From the NCBI GenBank assembly GCA_001603415.1, contig LUYY01000028.1, positions 1 to 15,039 on the forward strand: a stretch of 15,039 bases of DNA. The letters are read 5' to 3'. Below the pieces are notes generated by a model that saw nothing but the letters and a program-made list of their open reading frames with translations, had not been told where the DNA came from and ran no database searches. Numbering within the stretch: position 1 is the first letter of the stretch; every line of letters starts with the position of its first letter. This document shows, one piece after another, positions 6,630 through 14,468 of this stretch. The position numbers and the translations under genes are program-made. The DNA comes from Bacteroidales bacterium Bact_07 (GTDB lineage Bacteria; Bacteroidota; Bacteroidia; Bacteroidales; Tenuifilaceae).

Positions 6630-6947
6630 ATGCCCGTTAGCGAAATTACTTTCTGGAAATGGTTTTTACCAAAGCTGAGGAATAAGTTTTTCCTGACGGC
6701 TTTTATTTTTTTAATCTGGATGCTGATTTTTGATAGCAGCAATTGGATTGAGATGTTTGCCACACGCCGCCGCATTAAGAGCCTTGAGGACGAAAAGGAG
6801 TACTACCTGCAAAAGATTGAGGACGATAAGAAAAAAATTAAGGAACTGCAAACAAGTCCCGAGAATCTGGAAAAGTTTGCACGCGAGCAATACCTGATGA
6901 AAAAGCCTAACGAGGATATTTTTATTGTTGACGAAAACGACTTATAA
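6630..6947 (+). CDS. FtsB/DivIC-type septum formation initiator protein
   Basis: A 105-residue bitopic membrane protein: short cytoplasmic N-terminus, one membrane helix at about 20-38, then a coiled coil at about 45-75 rich in Lys and Glu. The conserved distal motif LEKFAREQYLMKKPNEDIFIV (split: LEKFAREQYLM, KKPNEDIFIV) corresponds to the family pattern in which an AREKL-like helix is followed by a proline-containing strand. FtsB/DivIC proteins join the division-site complex with FtsL and FtsQ/DivIB. The start codon follows the thiS stop by 1 bp, and the stop is 3 bp before the epimerase gene, so the three genes are probably cotranscribed and translationally coupled. The ftsB and divIC names cannot be told apart here. 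Confidence 0.88.
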   Translation: MPVSEITFWKWFLPKLRNKFFLTAFIFLIWMLIFDSSNWIEMFATRRRIKSLEDEKEYYLQKIEDDKKKIKELQTSPENLEKFAREQYLMKKPNEDIFIVDENDL

Positions 6948-6950
6948 CCT

Positions 6951-7997
6951 ATGGATTTTTTTGCCAGTCAATGGGGAACCATCAATAACCAGGAAGTGAT
7001 GGTTTACACGATAACCACCGAGGGTGGCATGGAGGTTACATTTTCGAACCTAGGTGCCGCCATGGTTGGCTTGCGGATGCTTAACGATGAGAACGAAAAG
7101 CTTAACTTGGCCTATGGCCTTTTAAGCCCATCGGATTACCTGAAGGCCGATTACTACCCGGGCGTTATTGTTGGGCGGTATGCCAACCGGATTGCAGGTG
7201 CCAAGTTCACTATCAACAACGAGGAGTATAGCTTGAGCGCCAACGAGGGCAAAAATATACTGCATGGAGGCAAAGTAGGATTTAGCCACATGGTTTGGGA
7301 AACTGCTATTTTTGAGGAGCATAACGGTGTATGCCTGTTGGAGTTCCATTTGAGCAGTCCGCATGGCGACCAAGGTTTTCCAGGGAACGTTGAGGTTTGG
7401 GTGATATACCAGGTAACCGACGATAATCAGGTGAGCATCAGCTACCGTGCCGTAACCGATAGGCCTACCCATCTGAACCTTACCACACACGGGTATTTTA
7501 ACCTAAGCGGCTTTCATTCGGATGTGCTTGACCATATGCTACGCATTGATGCCGACCATTACCTGCCAGTAAACAAGGAGTTAATTCCAACAGGAGAGTT
7601 GCGCGAGGTAAATGGAACACCATTCGATTTCCGAAAGTTTAAAGCCATTGGAGCCGATATTGACCTGATAGGCCCCTGCTACGACCATTGCTTTGTGCTG
7701 AATAATCCCACTATCGAGAACCCATCGGTTGCCCTATACAATCCTAAAAGCCAAATAGGTTTAACCATTTACACCACCCAGCCCGGAATACAGCTATATA
7801 CCCCTATAAACAGGCCAAACGTGGCTAATCCAATGATACGCCTGCCAGAAAAAGGGAACTGGGCTGTTTGTATGGAACCGCAGCACTTTCCTAACTCACC
7901 CAACATGTCGCATTTCCCATCAACGCTTTTGCTACCTGGTAAGGAATACGACCACACCACCATACTCTCGGTTACCATTGGGGGGGTTGATGAGTAG
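6951..7997 (+). CDS. galM: Aldose 1-epimerase (galactose mutarotase)
   Basis: Interconverts alpha and beta anomers of galactose, glucose and related sugars, the entry step of the Leloir pathway. The 348-residue length fits the family. Conserved elements are present in order: GRYANRIAGAKF at 75-86, NILHGG at 102-107 (His105), THLNLTTHGYFNL at 173-185 with the likely general acid His180, YDHCF at 244-248 (Asp245), and the likely base Glu309 in CMEPQHFPNSPN at 307-318. No signal peptide or lipobox is visible, so it should be cytoplasmic. Last gene of the thiS-division protein cluster. No galK or galactose-use genes are nearby. Confidence 0.95.
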   Translation: MDFFASQWGTINNQEVMVYTITTEGGMEVTFSNLGAAMVGLRMLNDENEKLNLAYGLLSPSDYLKADYYPGVIVGRYANRIAGAKFTINNEEYSLSANEGKNILHGGKVGFSHMVWETAIFEEHNGVCLLEFHLSSPHGDQGFPGNVEVWVIYQVTDDNQVSISYRAVTDRPTHLNLTTHGYFNLSGFHSDVLDHMLRIDADHYLPVNKELIPTGELREVNGTPFDFRKFKAIGADIDLIGPCYDHCFVLNNPTIENPSVALYNPKSQIGLTIYTTQPGIQLYTPINRPNVANPMIRLPEKGNWAVCMEPQHFPNSPNMSHFPSTLLLPGKEYDHTTILSVTIGGVDE

Positions 7998-8008
7998 AAT
8001 TTATTTTA

Positions 8009-8105
8009 GGATGGATTAGGATGAGTCGGAATGACTCAGAATGATTCGAAATAGACAAAATATGATGGAGTTAGAGGAAGTTAGAGGAATAGTGAAAAGT
8101 GAACA
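8009..8105. repeat. Degenerate 10-bp tandem repeat followed by AGTTAGAGGA units
   Basis: From 8009, about four diverged 10-bp units follow each other: GGATGGATTA, GGATGAGTCG, GAATGACTCA, GAATGATTCG. Units two and three also form a hairpin, TGAGTC (8022-8027) with GACTCA (8033-8038). Then GTTAGAGGAAGTTAGAGGA (8070-8088) and GTGAAAAGT (8092-8100) recur from the repeat block at 5720-5850. This sits just after the epimerase stop and before the inverted repeat. Confidence 0.55.
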
Positions 8106-8178
8106 GCTAAACCAAAGTCCCTTTAATTAACAAATTAAACTGGGCTGATAAAAATGGGGATACGGAAAATTTTTTGAG

Positions 8179-8232
8179 GAAATTAGTCAATAGAAACACA
8201 AAAAATAAAATAACTGTTTCTATTGACATTTC
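8179..8232. repeat. Strong inverted repeat between convergent genes
   Basis: A perfect 13-bp inverted repeat, GTCAATAGAAACA (8186-8198) and TGTTTCTATTGAC (8215-8227), surrounds a 16-nt A-rich spacer. The pairing extends by GAAAT (8179-8183) with ATTTC (8228-8232) across a 2-nt bulge on one side. No U-tract follows on either strand, so it is not an ordinary intrinsic terminator; a separate terminator lies 23 bp away. Function unknown. Confidence 0.75.
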
Positions 8233-8254
8233 GAGATAATCCCGACTTAAAATA

Positions 8255-8280
8255 AAAAAGGGGCATTAACGCCCCTTTTT
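8255..8280. terminator. Bidirectional intrinsic terminator
   Basis: AAAAAGGGGC (8255-8264) and GCCCCTTTTT (8271-8280) form a perfect 10-bp stem with a 6-nt loop. The A and T runs give a U-tract in both directions. It sits between the convergent epimerase gene and the efflux operon, 17 bp beyond the stop of the last efflux-operon gene, and can end transcripts from both sides. Confidence 0.88.
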
Positions 8281-8297
8281 CATTATTAAGATTTGGG

Positions 8298-8603
8298 TTA
8301 GTCGAAAAAGTAATCCTCAATAGTCCACATGCATGCGGTAACCAACTCGTTATCGTTAAAGGCGTTGCGGTTAAACTCCCGTATCTTCTGCATTACCATT
8401 TTAGCTTTTTCGTCCTCGGTAATTTGGATAAATACGGTTGAGTTGTAGCCGGGCCATACCGGGTTATTGAAACGGTGGTCGCCTTTCTTATTCTTGGCCG
8501 TAACCTGATCCACAACCTGAAAGTCGCGAACGTTGTTCTCGTCAAGCATCTTAAGCAGCGGCTCAAGAACAGAAACGTTGCAGGTGCAATATATCATTTT
8601 CAT
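8298..8603 (-). CDS. PII-like small protein, PG0541-type transporter-associated family
   Basis: A 101-residue protein and the last gene of the efflux operon, 16 bp after the RND pump. Its predicted order of strands and helices resembles PII/ferredoxin-like folds: strand (MKMIYCTCNV), helix to about 24, strand FQVVDQV at 28-34, a loop of about residues 35-52 where PII proteins have the T-loop (KNKKGDHRFNNPVWPG), strand STVFIQI at 55-61, helix to about 78, final strand near LVTACMWTI at 87-95. Cys6 and Cys8 form a CxC near the start and Cys91 lies near the end. I associate this pattern and position with the PG0541 family, which lies beside RND pumps in Bacteroidota. Ligand and function are unknown; sensing or modulation of the pump is inference. 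Confidence 0.7.
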   Translation of the reverse strand: MKMIYCTCNVSVLEPLLKMLDENNVRDFQVVDQVTAKNKKGDHRFNNPVWPGYNSTVFIQITEDEKAKMVMQKIREFNRNAFNDNELVTACMWTIEDYFFD

Positions 8604-8619
8604 GGCTAAGCATCATTTT

Positions 8620-11600
8620 TTAGTTAAACAGAATCGATTTGTTGTTTTCACTTTCGTGCTTCCGTTCATTACCATGGAATATTGCGTAGATGGTAGGAAC
8701 CAGAAGCAGGGTGATTAGGGTTGAAACCATTAGACCACCAATCATGGTAATACCAAGGGGTGAGTATGCTTCGCGTCCCATGCCGCTACTGGTTGCCATA
8801 GGTACCATACCCAAAAGCGTTGTTAATGTAGTCATAAGCACCGGACGCAGACGGCTACGGCCAGCTTCGGCAATTGCATCGTAAAGCTTGTAACCACGCT
8901 TACGCAGCAGGTTGGTGTAGTCAACCAGCACAATACCATTGTTTACCACAATACCCATAAGCATGATAATACCCACAAAGGTGGTGATGCTAAGGGTTAA
9001 GCCGGTAATCTTGAATGCCCAAACCACACCTATGAATGTAACAGGAACGGCAAACATGATAATGAACGGGTCGCGGAAGCTCTCGAACTGAGCAGCCATA
9101 ACCATGTAAACCAGGAGAATACCAAGCACAAGGATTAAGTATAGGTCGGCAAACGATTCTCCCTGTTCAGTGGTTTGTCCGGCAATATCAATCGACACAT
9201 CACTTGGAACATCTATGCTTGCTATAATGCGTTTGGCCTCTTTTTGGGCGTCGCCCAGCGAAACATCGTTTAGTTCGGCCATAACCTTGACTACGCGCTG
9301 TTGCCCCTTACGGTTGATTTGTAGGGGGCTGGTTCCCATATCCACGTCGGCAACAGCCGATAGCGGTATGGTTTGGTTCAGCAGGTTTTTAAGTTGAATA
9401 TTTCGGATTTGATTGATATCGTTGCGGTATTCAGGTGAGTAGCGTAGTGTGATGTCGTACTCATCGCCCTCCTCCTTGAACTCGCCAGCTTCGGTTCCAT
9501 AAATGCTTTGGCGAACCTGAAGGCCAATCATGGCCGAGTTCAAGCCCATGGCCGAAGCCTTACGCTTATCGACCTTGATTTGAACCTCCAGTTTACCTTT
9601 ATCAACATTATTGATTACATCGCTAAAGTATTTCGATTCGCGCATACGAGCAGTAATGGCTTCAGCGGTGCTATTGATGCTGTTAAAGTTGTTACCAGAC
9701 ACTTCAATTTCGATAGGTTTCTTATTACCGGTAACTGCAGCCGAAAGGATACTACCACCGAGCAAGTGGAAGTTCTCCACTTCGGGTATGGCGGCAATGC
9801 GTGGACGAATTCTGTCGGCAATTTGCTTAGCGGAATACTTGCGCTCGTTGGGTTTGGTAAGGTGGCACATTACGGTAGCAATGTTTTTACCCTCGCTAAA
9901 CCCTACCGACGACAGAAGTCCTTCCTCTGTTTGTCCCGACACTGATGCTAACGAACCGGGAACCATCTCCGGAATCTCGTCCTGGAAGATTTGCATCACC
10001 ACTTGAGCTACACTGTCGGTTTTTGCGGTTGAGGTTCCAACTTCGGTTTCAATTACTGCAACCACGTCGCCAGCATCAAAAGCAGGGATATAGTCGGTTC
10101 CTAAGCCTTTCCCTACCCATAGGCTGAAAGCCAGAAGAACAACTGTGGTGATTACAGTAAATGCTTTGTGATGTACCACCCAAGCCAAGGCTTTCTTATA
10201 GCCGTTCTCCAGTTTCTGGAAGTTGCGTTCACTCCATTCGTAAAGTTTTCCATGGCGGCGTTTTTCACCCTTCTTCATACCCTCAAGCAGTTGCGACGAT
10301 GCCATTGGGGTTAGGGTAAGAGCGGTGAAAAGCGATGCAACTAAGGTTACCGATGTTAGGATGGCCAGCTGCTTGAACATGATACCTACTATACCACCCA
10401 TAAATATCATGGGCAGGAATACCACAATGGTAGTAAGGGTTGATGCCGAAATAGCCATACCCATTTCGCTACTACCGAATATGGAAGCCTGCCTGGGCTT
10501 TGCCCCTTTCTCAATATGCTGGGTAATATTTTCGAGCACCACAATGGCGTTATCCACCACCATACCCGATGCAATAATCAGCGACATTAAGCTGAAGATG
10601 TTGATTGTCCACCCCGATGCAAACATCACTATGAAAGCTACAATCAGCGAGAAAGGAATGGTGATGAAAATGATTAAGCTTTGCTTCCAGTTTCGCAGGA
10701 ATGCCATAACCACCAAAATAACAAAGAACAGTGCATACCAGAGCGATTCGGAAAGGTTACTGATTGATTCGGTGATGAGCTCATCGCTTTTCATTACCTC
10801 AGCTATGTTTACATCCGAAGGGAGAGTGGGTTTAATTTCATCGATTTTTTTACGGATTTTATTGACCACTTCAAGGGTATTCTCGCCGGATTGTTTCTGA
10901 ACCATCAGGGTAACTCCTTTTCCGTTGGTAGTTCTACCCACATCATCTTTCTCCTTATACTCATCGCGCACTTCGGCAACATCGCTAAGGCGAATAACCT
11001 TGCCGTTGAAGCTGATGAGAGCCAAATCCCTTAACTCCTCAACACTTGCAATATCGCCAGGAATACGAACGGAATAATCGTTATCGCCAACCTTGATATT
11101 CCCACCAGGAATTGAAATATTCTGTGCCTTTAGCACAGTTGCCACCTGATTGAGCGAAAGGTTATAGGCATGTAACTTAACGGGGTCGATATCAACCTTG
11201 ATTTCTCGTTCGGGTGCTCCTATTACAATTACTGAACCCACTCCCGGAACCTTACGCAGTTTGCTGGCCACCTCATCGTCAACAATTTTGTAAAGCCCGT
11301 TGTAGCTCTCGTTGGCGGTAACGCCATACACCAAAACAGGCATCAGCGAGCTGTTAACCTTGAAGATGATTGGGTTATGCGCATCGCGGGGTAGCTTGTT
11401 CTTTACAAGTTCAATAAGGTCGCGGGCATTATTGGCGGCCGAGGTAATATCGGTTCCCCAATCAAACTGAAGCTGAACAAACGAAACGTTCTCCTTGCTC
11501 TGCGAAGTTATCTCTTTTAGATGTTCCGTTCCGGATAGGATTTTTTCCAACTTTTTTGATACCTGCTCCTCAACCTCGTCGGCGCTGGCACCAGGATATA

Positions 11601-11748
11601 CGGTGATAACCGTAAGGGTGGGCAATTCCATTTCGGGCATAATATCGAGTGGCAGCTTGGTGAGCGAAACCACTCCAAAGAGCAGGATAGCCACAAACAA
11701 CATGGCTGTGAATACTGGCCGTTTGACGGCAACTTCCGGTAGTTTCAT
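8620..11748 (-). CDS. RND-family efflux pump, inner-membrane subunit (AcrB/HAE1 type)
   Basis: A 1042-residue, full-length proton-driven exporter. It shows the usual duplicated layout: first membrane helix at about 12-30 (KRPVFTAMLFV), a periplasmic porter part to about 335, a membrane bundle at about 336-490, a second periplasmic part at about 550-865, and a second bundle at about 868-1025. Family motifs include GASADEVE near 53-60 and VDNAIVVLEN at 398-407. At AcrB's proton-relay sites, Asp407/Asp408 correspond to Asp399/Asn400, and Lys940 to Asn936. The substitutions occur together and are seen in non-AcrB RND branches, so this is probably an active variant. CusA-like metal-relay motifs were not seen, so drugs, bile salts or lipids are likelier substrates than metals, but this is inference. 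It lies 31 bp downstream of the adaptor gene. Confidence 0.95.
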   Translation of the reverse strand: MKLPEVAVKRPVFTAMLFVAILLFGVVSLTKLPLDIMPEMELPTLTVITVYPGASADEVEEQVSKKLEKILSGTEHLKEITSQSKENVSFVQLQFDWGTDITSAANNARDLIELVKNKLPRDAHNPIIFKVNSSLMPVLVYGVTANESYNGLYKIVDDEVASKLRKVPGVGSVIVIGAPEREIKVDIDPVKLHAYNLSLNQVATVLKAQNISIPGGNIKVGDNDYSVRIPGDIASVEELRDLALISFNGKVIRLSDVAEVRDEYKEKDDVGRTTNGKGVTLMVQKQSGENTLEVVNKIRKKIDEIKPTLPSDVNIAEVMKSDELITESISNLSESLWYALFFVILVVMAFLRNWKQSLIIFITIPFSLIVAFIVMFASGWTINIFSLMSLIIASGMVVDNAIVVLENITQHIEKGAKPRQASIFGSSEMGMAISASTLTTIVVFLPMIFMGGIVGIMFKQLAILTSVTLVASLFTALTLTPMASSQLLEGMKKGEKRRHGKLYEWSERNFQKLENGYKKALAWVVHHKAFTVITTVVLLAFSLWVGKGLGTDYIPAFDAGDVVAVIETEVGTSTAKTDSVAQVVMQIFQDEIPEMVPGSLASVSGQTEEGLLSSVGFSEGKNIATVMCHLTKPNERKYSAKQIADRIRPRIAAIPEVENFHLLGGSILSAAVTGNKKPIEIEVSGNNFNSINSTAEAITARMRESKYFSDVINNVDKGKLEVQIKVDKRKASAMGLNSAMIGLQVRQSIYGTEAGEFKEEGDEYDITLRYSPEYRNDINQIRNIQLKNLLNQTIPLSAVADVDMGTSPLQINRKGQQRVVKVMAELNDVSLGDAQKEAKRIIASIDVPSDVSIDIAGQTTEQGESFADLYLILVLGILLVYMVMAAQFESFRDPFIIMFAVPVTFIGVVWAFKITGLTLSITTFVGIIMLMGIVVNNGIVLVDYTNLLRKRGYKLYDAIAEAGRSRLRPVLMTTLTTLLGMVPMATSSGMGREAYSPLGITMIGGLMVSTLITLLLVPTIYAIFHGNERKHESENNKSILFN

Positions 11749-11779
11749 GTTTTTTACTTTTTTGCGGTTAGGTATTGTT

Positions 11780-12820
11780 TTACCTGTTGCTCACTTTAAC
11801 CTTTAAACCATCGTTCACACGGTTCTTACCTTCAAGAATGATTTCGGTGCCTGCATCAACTCCCTTAACGGCTAAATACTCGCCAATGGTTTGCAGGCGC
11901 TCAACCTTAACACGGTGAACGGTATCGTTAACCACAGTAAATACAAAATCGTCCGATGTGCCAGGCATACGGTAGATGCTACGCAGGGGCACCACTGCCG
12001 ATTTCACCTCGGGTAGCAACACGTCAACAAAGGCAAACATACCGGGTTTGATTTCCATGTTTGAATTTGGAATGGTAACCTCAACCGATGTGGAACGGGT
12101 AGTGGTTGAGAGCATAGGTTTGATTTTATCAACCTTACCCTGGTAGGTTTTTCCGGGTATGCCATCGAGCTTAACCACAACAGGTAAACCCTTTTTTATG
12201 TGGATTAAATCTTTTTCGTTTACATCGAACTTAACGGTAGCAGGGTCAATTTGCATTAACCTTACAATGCCTGAGCGCATGGAGTAGCCGGGTTCTAAGC
12301 CGGGGTTCAGGAAGTAAACCTCGCCTTCCTCCATCATACGTTCGGCAATAATACCGTTGAAAGGGGCGTACACCTGGGTGTTCTTTTTAACCATTTCGAC
12401 CTTTGCCGTTGAGGCATCGTATTTGGCCTTAACGTGGTCGAACTCCATCTCGCTGATGCTTCCCTTTTCCCTAAGGCGCGAAACACGTTCAAAGTCCTTT
12501 TTAATGGTTTCGTGCTCAATCATTGCCTGGGTTAACATCTCATCGGAAAGCTCCACTATAAGGTCGCCTTTCTTAACCATTTGACCCTCTTCAAAGTAGA
12601 TTTTTTCAACCTTTCCGGGTAATGTTGCACCCAAATTGGCCTCCTTGTTGGCAAATACGGTTCCTGTAAACGTAAGAACCGGGTTGTATGAACGTTCCTC
12701 AACCTTGATGGTTGATACAAGTGGAACATTCACTTCCTTTTCAGTTTGTTCCTGCTTATTGCTGCTGCACGATGCAAGCATAACGGCAGCTGCTGTAGTT
12801 AGTAATGTTAATCGTTTCAT
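11780..12820 (-). CDS. RND efflux periplasmic adaptor (membrane-fusion protein), lipoprotein
   Basis: A 346-residue HlyD/AcrA-type adaptor linking the RND pump to the outer-membrane channel. The signal peptide ends in the lipobox LASC with Cys18 as the predicted lipidated residue, so it should be anchored to a membrane and face the periplasm. The first half of the lipoyl domain is at about 61-92 (ATLPGKVEKIYFEEGQMVKKG, split: ATLPGKVEKIY, FEEGQMVKKG), a short alpha-hairpin at about 93-147, and the second half at about 148-168 (VYAPFNGIIAERMMEEGE). A beta-barrel region (about 185-270) and a membrane-proximal domain follow. The hairpin is short compared with AcrA. The gene is separated from tolC by 121 bp holding a tandem repeat, while the other operon junctions are 12-31 bp. 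Confidence 0.93.
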   Translation of the reverse strand: MKRLTLLTTAAAVMLASCSSNKQEQTEKEVNVPLVSTIKVEERSYNPVLTFTGTVFANKEANLGATLPGKVEKIYFEEGQMVKKGDLIVELSDEMLTQAMIEHETIKKDFERVSRLREKGSISEMEFDHVKAKYDASTAKVEMVKKNTQVYAPFNGIIAERMMEEGEVYFLNPGLEPGYSMRSGIVRLMQIDPATVKFDVNEKDLIHIKKGLPVVVKLDGIPGKTYQGKVDKIKPMLSTTTRSTSVEVTIPNSNMEIKPGMFAFVDVLLPEVKSAVVPLRSIYRMPGTSDDFVFTVVNDTVHRVKVERLQTIGEYLAVKGVDAGTEIILEGKNRVNDGLKVKVSNR

Positions 12821-12846
12821 TGCTTAATATTTTGTAGTTTTAATTA

Positions 12847-12895
12847 GTTCAAAGTTCAAGGTTCAAAGTTCAAGGTTCAAAGTTCAAGGTTCAAC
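12847..12895. repeat. Heptanucleotide tandem repeat GTTCAA[A/G/C], seven copies
   Basis: Seven contiguous copies of GTTCAAN. The last base alternates A, G, A, G, A, G and ends with C, so the array is also three copies of the 14-mer GTTCAAAGTTCAAG plus one half unit. It lies in the 121-bp gap between the tolC-like and adaptor genes, inside the operon. On the transcribed strand it reads as TTGAAC-type units, 26 bp upstream of the adaptor start codon. Confidence 0.9.
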
Positions 12896-12941
12896 TTTTA
12901 ACATCATCAATTCAGTTGAATACCCCTCTGAACACTTTTAT

Positions 12942-14456
12942 CTATTTCAAACTTCCCGTAACGCGTTTCAGGTTAACTACGTTAAGCCTGTATTCCATAC
13001 GGGCATCAATCAGCTCGCTGTAGGCATTCTGCCACATGGCCTGAGCCTCCAGAACATCGGATGTTTTTTGCCGACCAGTTTCAAAGGCATCGCGGGTTAC
13101 CTTAAGGTTTTCCTCGGCCTGTTTTAGGTTAATCTGGGCCATCTCAACCTTCTTAATGGATTCGTTAAGTTGGAAAATGGCTTGCTGTACCTGTAAGCTA
13201 ATAAGTTCCTTGGCTTCGTCCATTTTCAGTTCTGCTACACGCTGTTCGCTGCGGGCTGCTTTAAGGGTATGGCCGCGGTCGTTCCAGTGGAAGATGGGCA
13301 CATTGATTGCCACACCTACACTCCAGTCGCCGCCAAATTCATTGGTTAATCCGTTGTAAGGATTAGGGTTGAAAAACATGTAGTTGGCGGTTAAGCCGAT
13401 ATTGGGCATGTAACGCGATTTCATGAGGTTTACACCCGATTTGGCAATGTTAATGGTTTGGTTCAGTGCTTCAATCTCTGGGCGACGTGCCAATGCCGAG
13501 TCGGTGTAGTTCATTTGGGCAATGGGCTCCATGAGAGCGGGTAAAGAGTCGGCAATAAGAATCTCGCTGTTCAGCGGCAATCCTATCTGCTGGCAAAGGG
13601 CCATCTTTGATAGGGTAAGGCCGTTCTGTGCTTTAAGCAGGTTGAGTTCGGCTTCGTTTTTCTTTACATTTACCTTGAGTAGGTCGTTCTTGATGATAAT
13701 GCCTTCGGCATAGTAATTTTCGAGGTCGTTGTTGAGCTTGTCGAGCAGTGCAATGTATGCTTGAACCAGTTTAACCTTTTCGGCCACTGCTGCAACCCGC
13801 CAGTACGATTCCTCGGTCTTGTATAGCACCTCAGTACGTTCGGCTTCGCTTTGAGCCTGGGCAAGTTTCTCGCCGTATTTAGTAATACGATAGGTTTCTC
13901 TAATCTTACCACCCGTGAAAATGGGCTGAGTAAGGTTTATGCCAGCCGCGTAAACATTCTTCTCGCCAAACTCGGCCTTGTCCTTAGGAAGCCATGTGTA
14001 TTTCTGAAAGAGTGGATTTCCTTCGCTATCGGTAAAGGGCTTCCCAGTGCTTGGGTTGATGGCAAATGTGCTGCCAAATACAGATGGATTGAAGTTTGGA
14101 TTGGGTGTTCCATCGGGGAGGGTAGGGCTAAGAATTGCACTGTTCAGTCCTCCCGTGGCAGGGTCAATGGCCGTGTAGGGTATCACCGGAAGCATCAAAT
14201 CCTTGTCGAGAAGGCTAAACTTCTTGTTGGTACGGGTATAAAGCCCATTTGCGCTAATACTTGGCAGGAACTGGGTTTGTGCCGAGCGCTTTAAAGCTCC
14301 TGCGGCTTCAACCTGCTCGTTGGCAATCAGCACCTTTTGGTTATGCTCCAGCGCCATTTGGCGGCATTGGTCGAGCGTAAGCACCTGCTGTGCATGGGCT
14401 ACATTCAATGTTAGCATCCATGCAGTAAGTAAAAGACTCAACTTTAATTGGTTCAT
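12942..14456 (-). CDS. TolC-like outer-membrane efflux channel
   Basis: A 504-residue outer-membrane efflux protein, the exit duct of the RND system. A Sec signal peptide with a typical cut after AHA (residue 22) precedes the mature chain. Two repeats of long coiled-coil helices flank the barrel strands, as in TolC: the first begins at LTLDQCRQMALEHN (27-40), with helices at about 190-290, and the second half begins with RRPEIEALNQ (324-333) and ends with helices at about 395-500. An insert of about 80 residues (about 83-165), rich in Pro, Asn, Gly and Thr, sits where an extracellular barrel loop is expected. The start lies 12 bp after the regulator stop codon, indicating cotranscription. Confidence 0.94.
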   Translation of the reverse strand: MNQLKLSLLLTAWMLTLNVAHAQQVLTLDQCRQMALEHNQKVLIANEQVEAAGALKRSAQTQFLPSISANGLYTRTNKKFSLLDKDLMLPVIPYTAIDPATGGLNSAILSPTLPDGTPNPNFNPSVFGSTFAINPSTGKPFTDSEGNPLFQKYTWLPKDKAEFGEKNVYAAGINLTQPIFTGGKIRETYRITKYGEKLAQAQSEAERTEVLYKTEESYWRVAAVAEKVKLVQAYIALLDKLNNDLENYYAEGIIIKNDLLKVNVKKNEAELNLLKAQNGLTLSKMALCQQIGLPLNSEILIADSLPALMEPIAQMNYTDSALARRPEIEALNQTINIAKSGVNLMKSRYMPNIGLTANYMFFNPNPYNGLTNEFGGDWSVGVAINVPIFHWNDRGHTLKAARSEQRVAELKMDEAKELISLQVQQAIFQLNESIKKVEMAQINLKQAEENLKVTRDAFETGRQKTSDVLEAQAMWQNAYSELIDARMEYRLNVVNLKRVTGSLK

Positions 14457-14468
14457 AGTGTGTATATT

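Noticed and set aside
8179..8232. Intrinsic terminator
   Set aside because: Strong stem but a 16-nt loop and no U-tract on either strand; the terminator at 8255-8280 fits far better.
10325..10900. Plus-strand open frame of 191 codons
   Set aside because: It lies fully antisense to the RND pump gene, whose protein shows clear family motifs, and its translation matches no family I know.
8620..11748. CusA-type metal efflux pump
   Set aside because: The relay motif VDNAIVVLEN is of HAE1 type, no metal-relay Met motif was evident, and the adaptor lacks a metal-binding N-terminus.
12847..12895. CRISPR array
   Set aside because: Units are 7 bp and contiguous with no spacers; this is a simple tandem repeat.
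13851..14294. Plus-strand open frame of 147 codons
   Set aside because: Antisense to the well-supported TolC-like gene; no recognisable domain.
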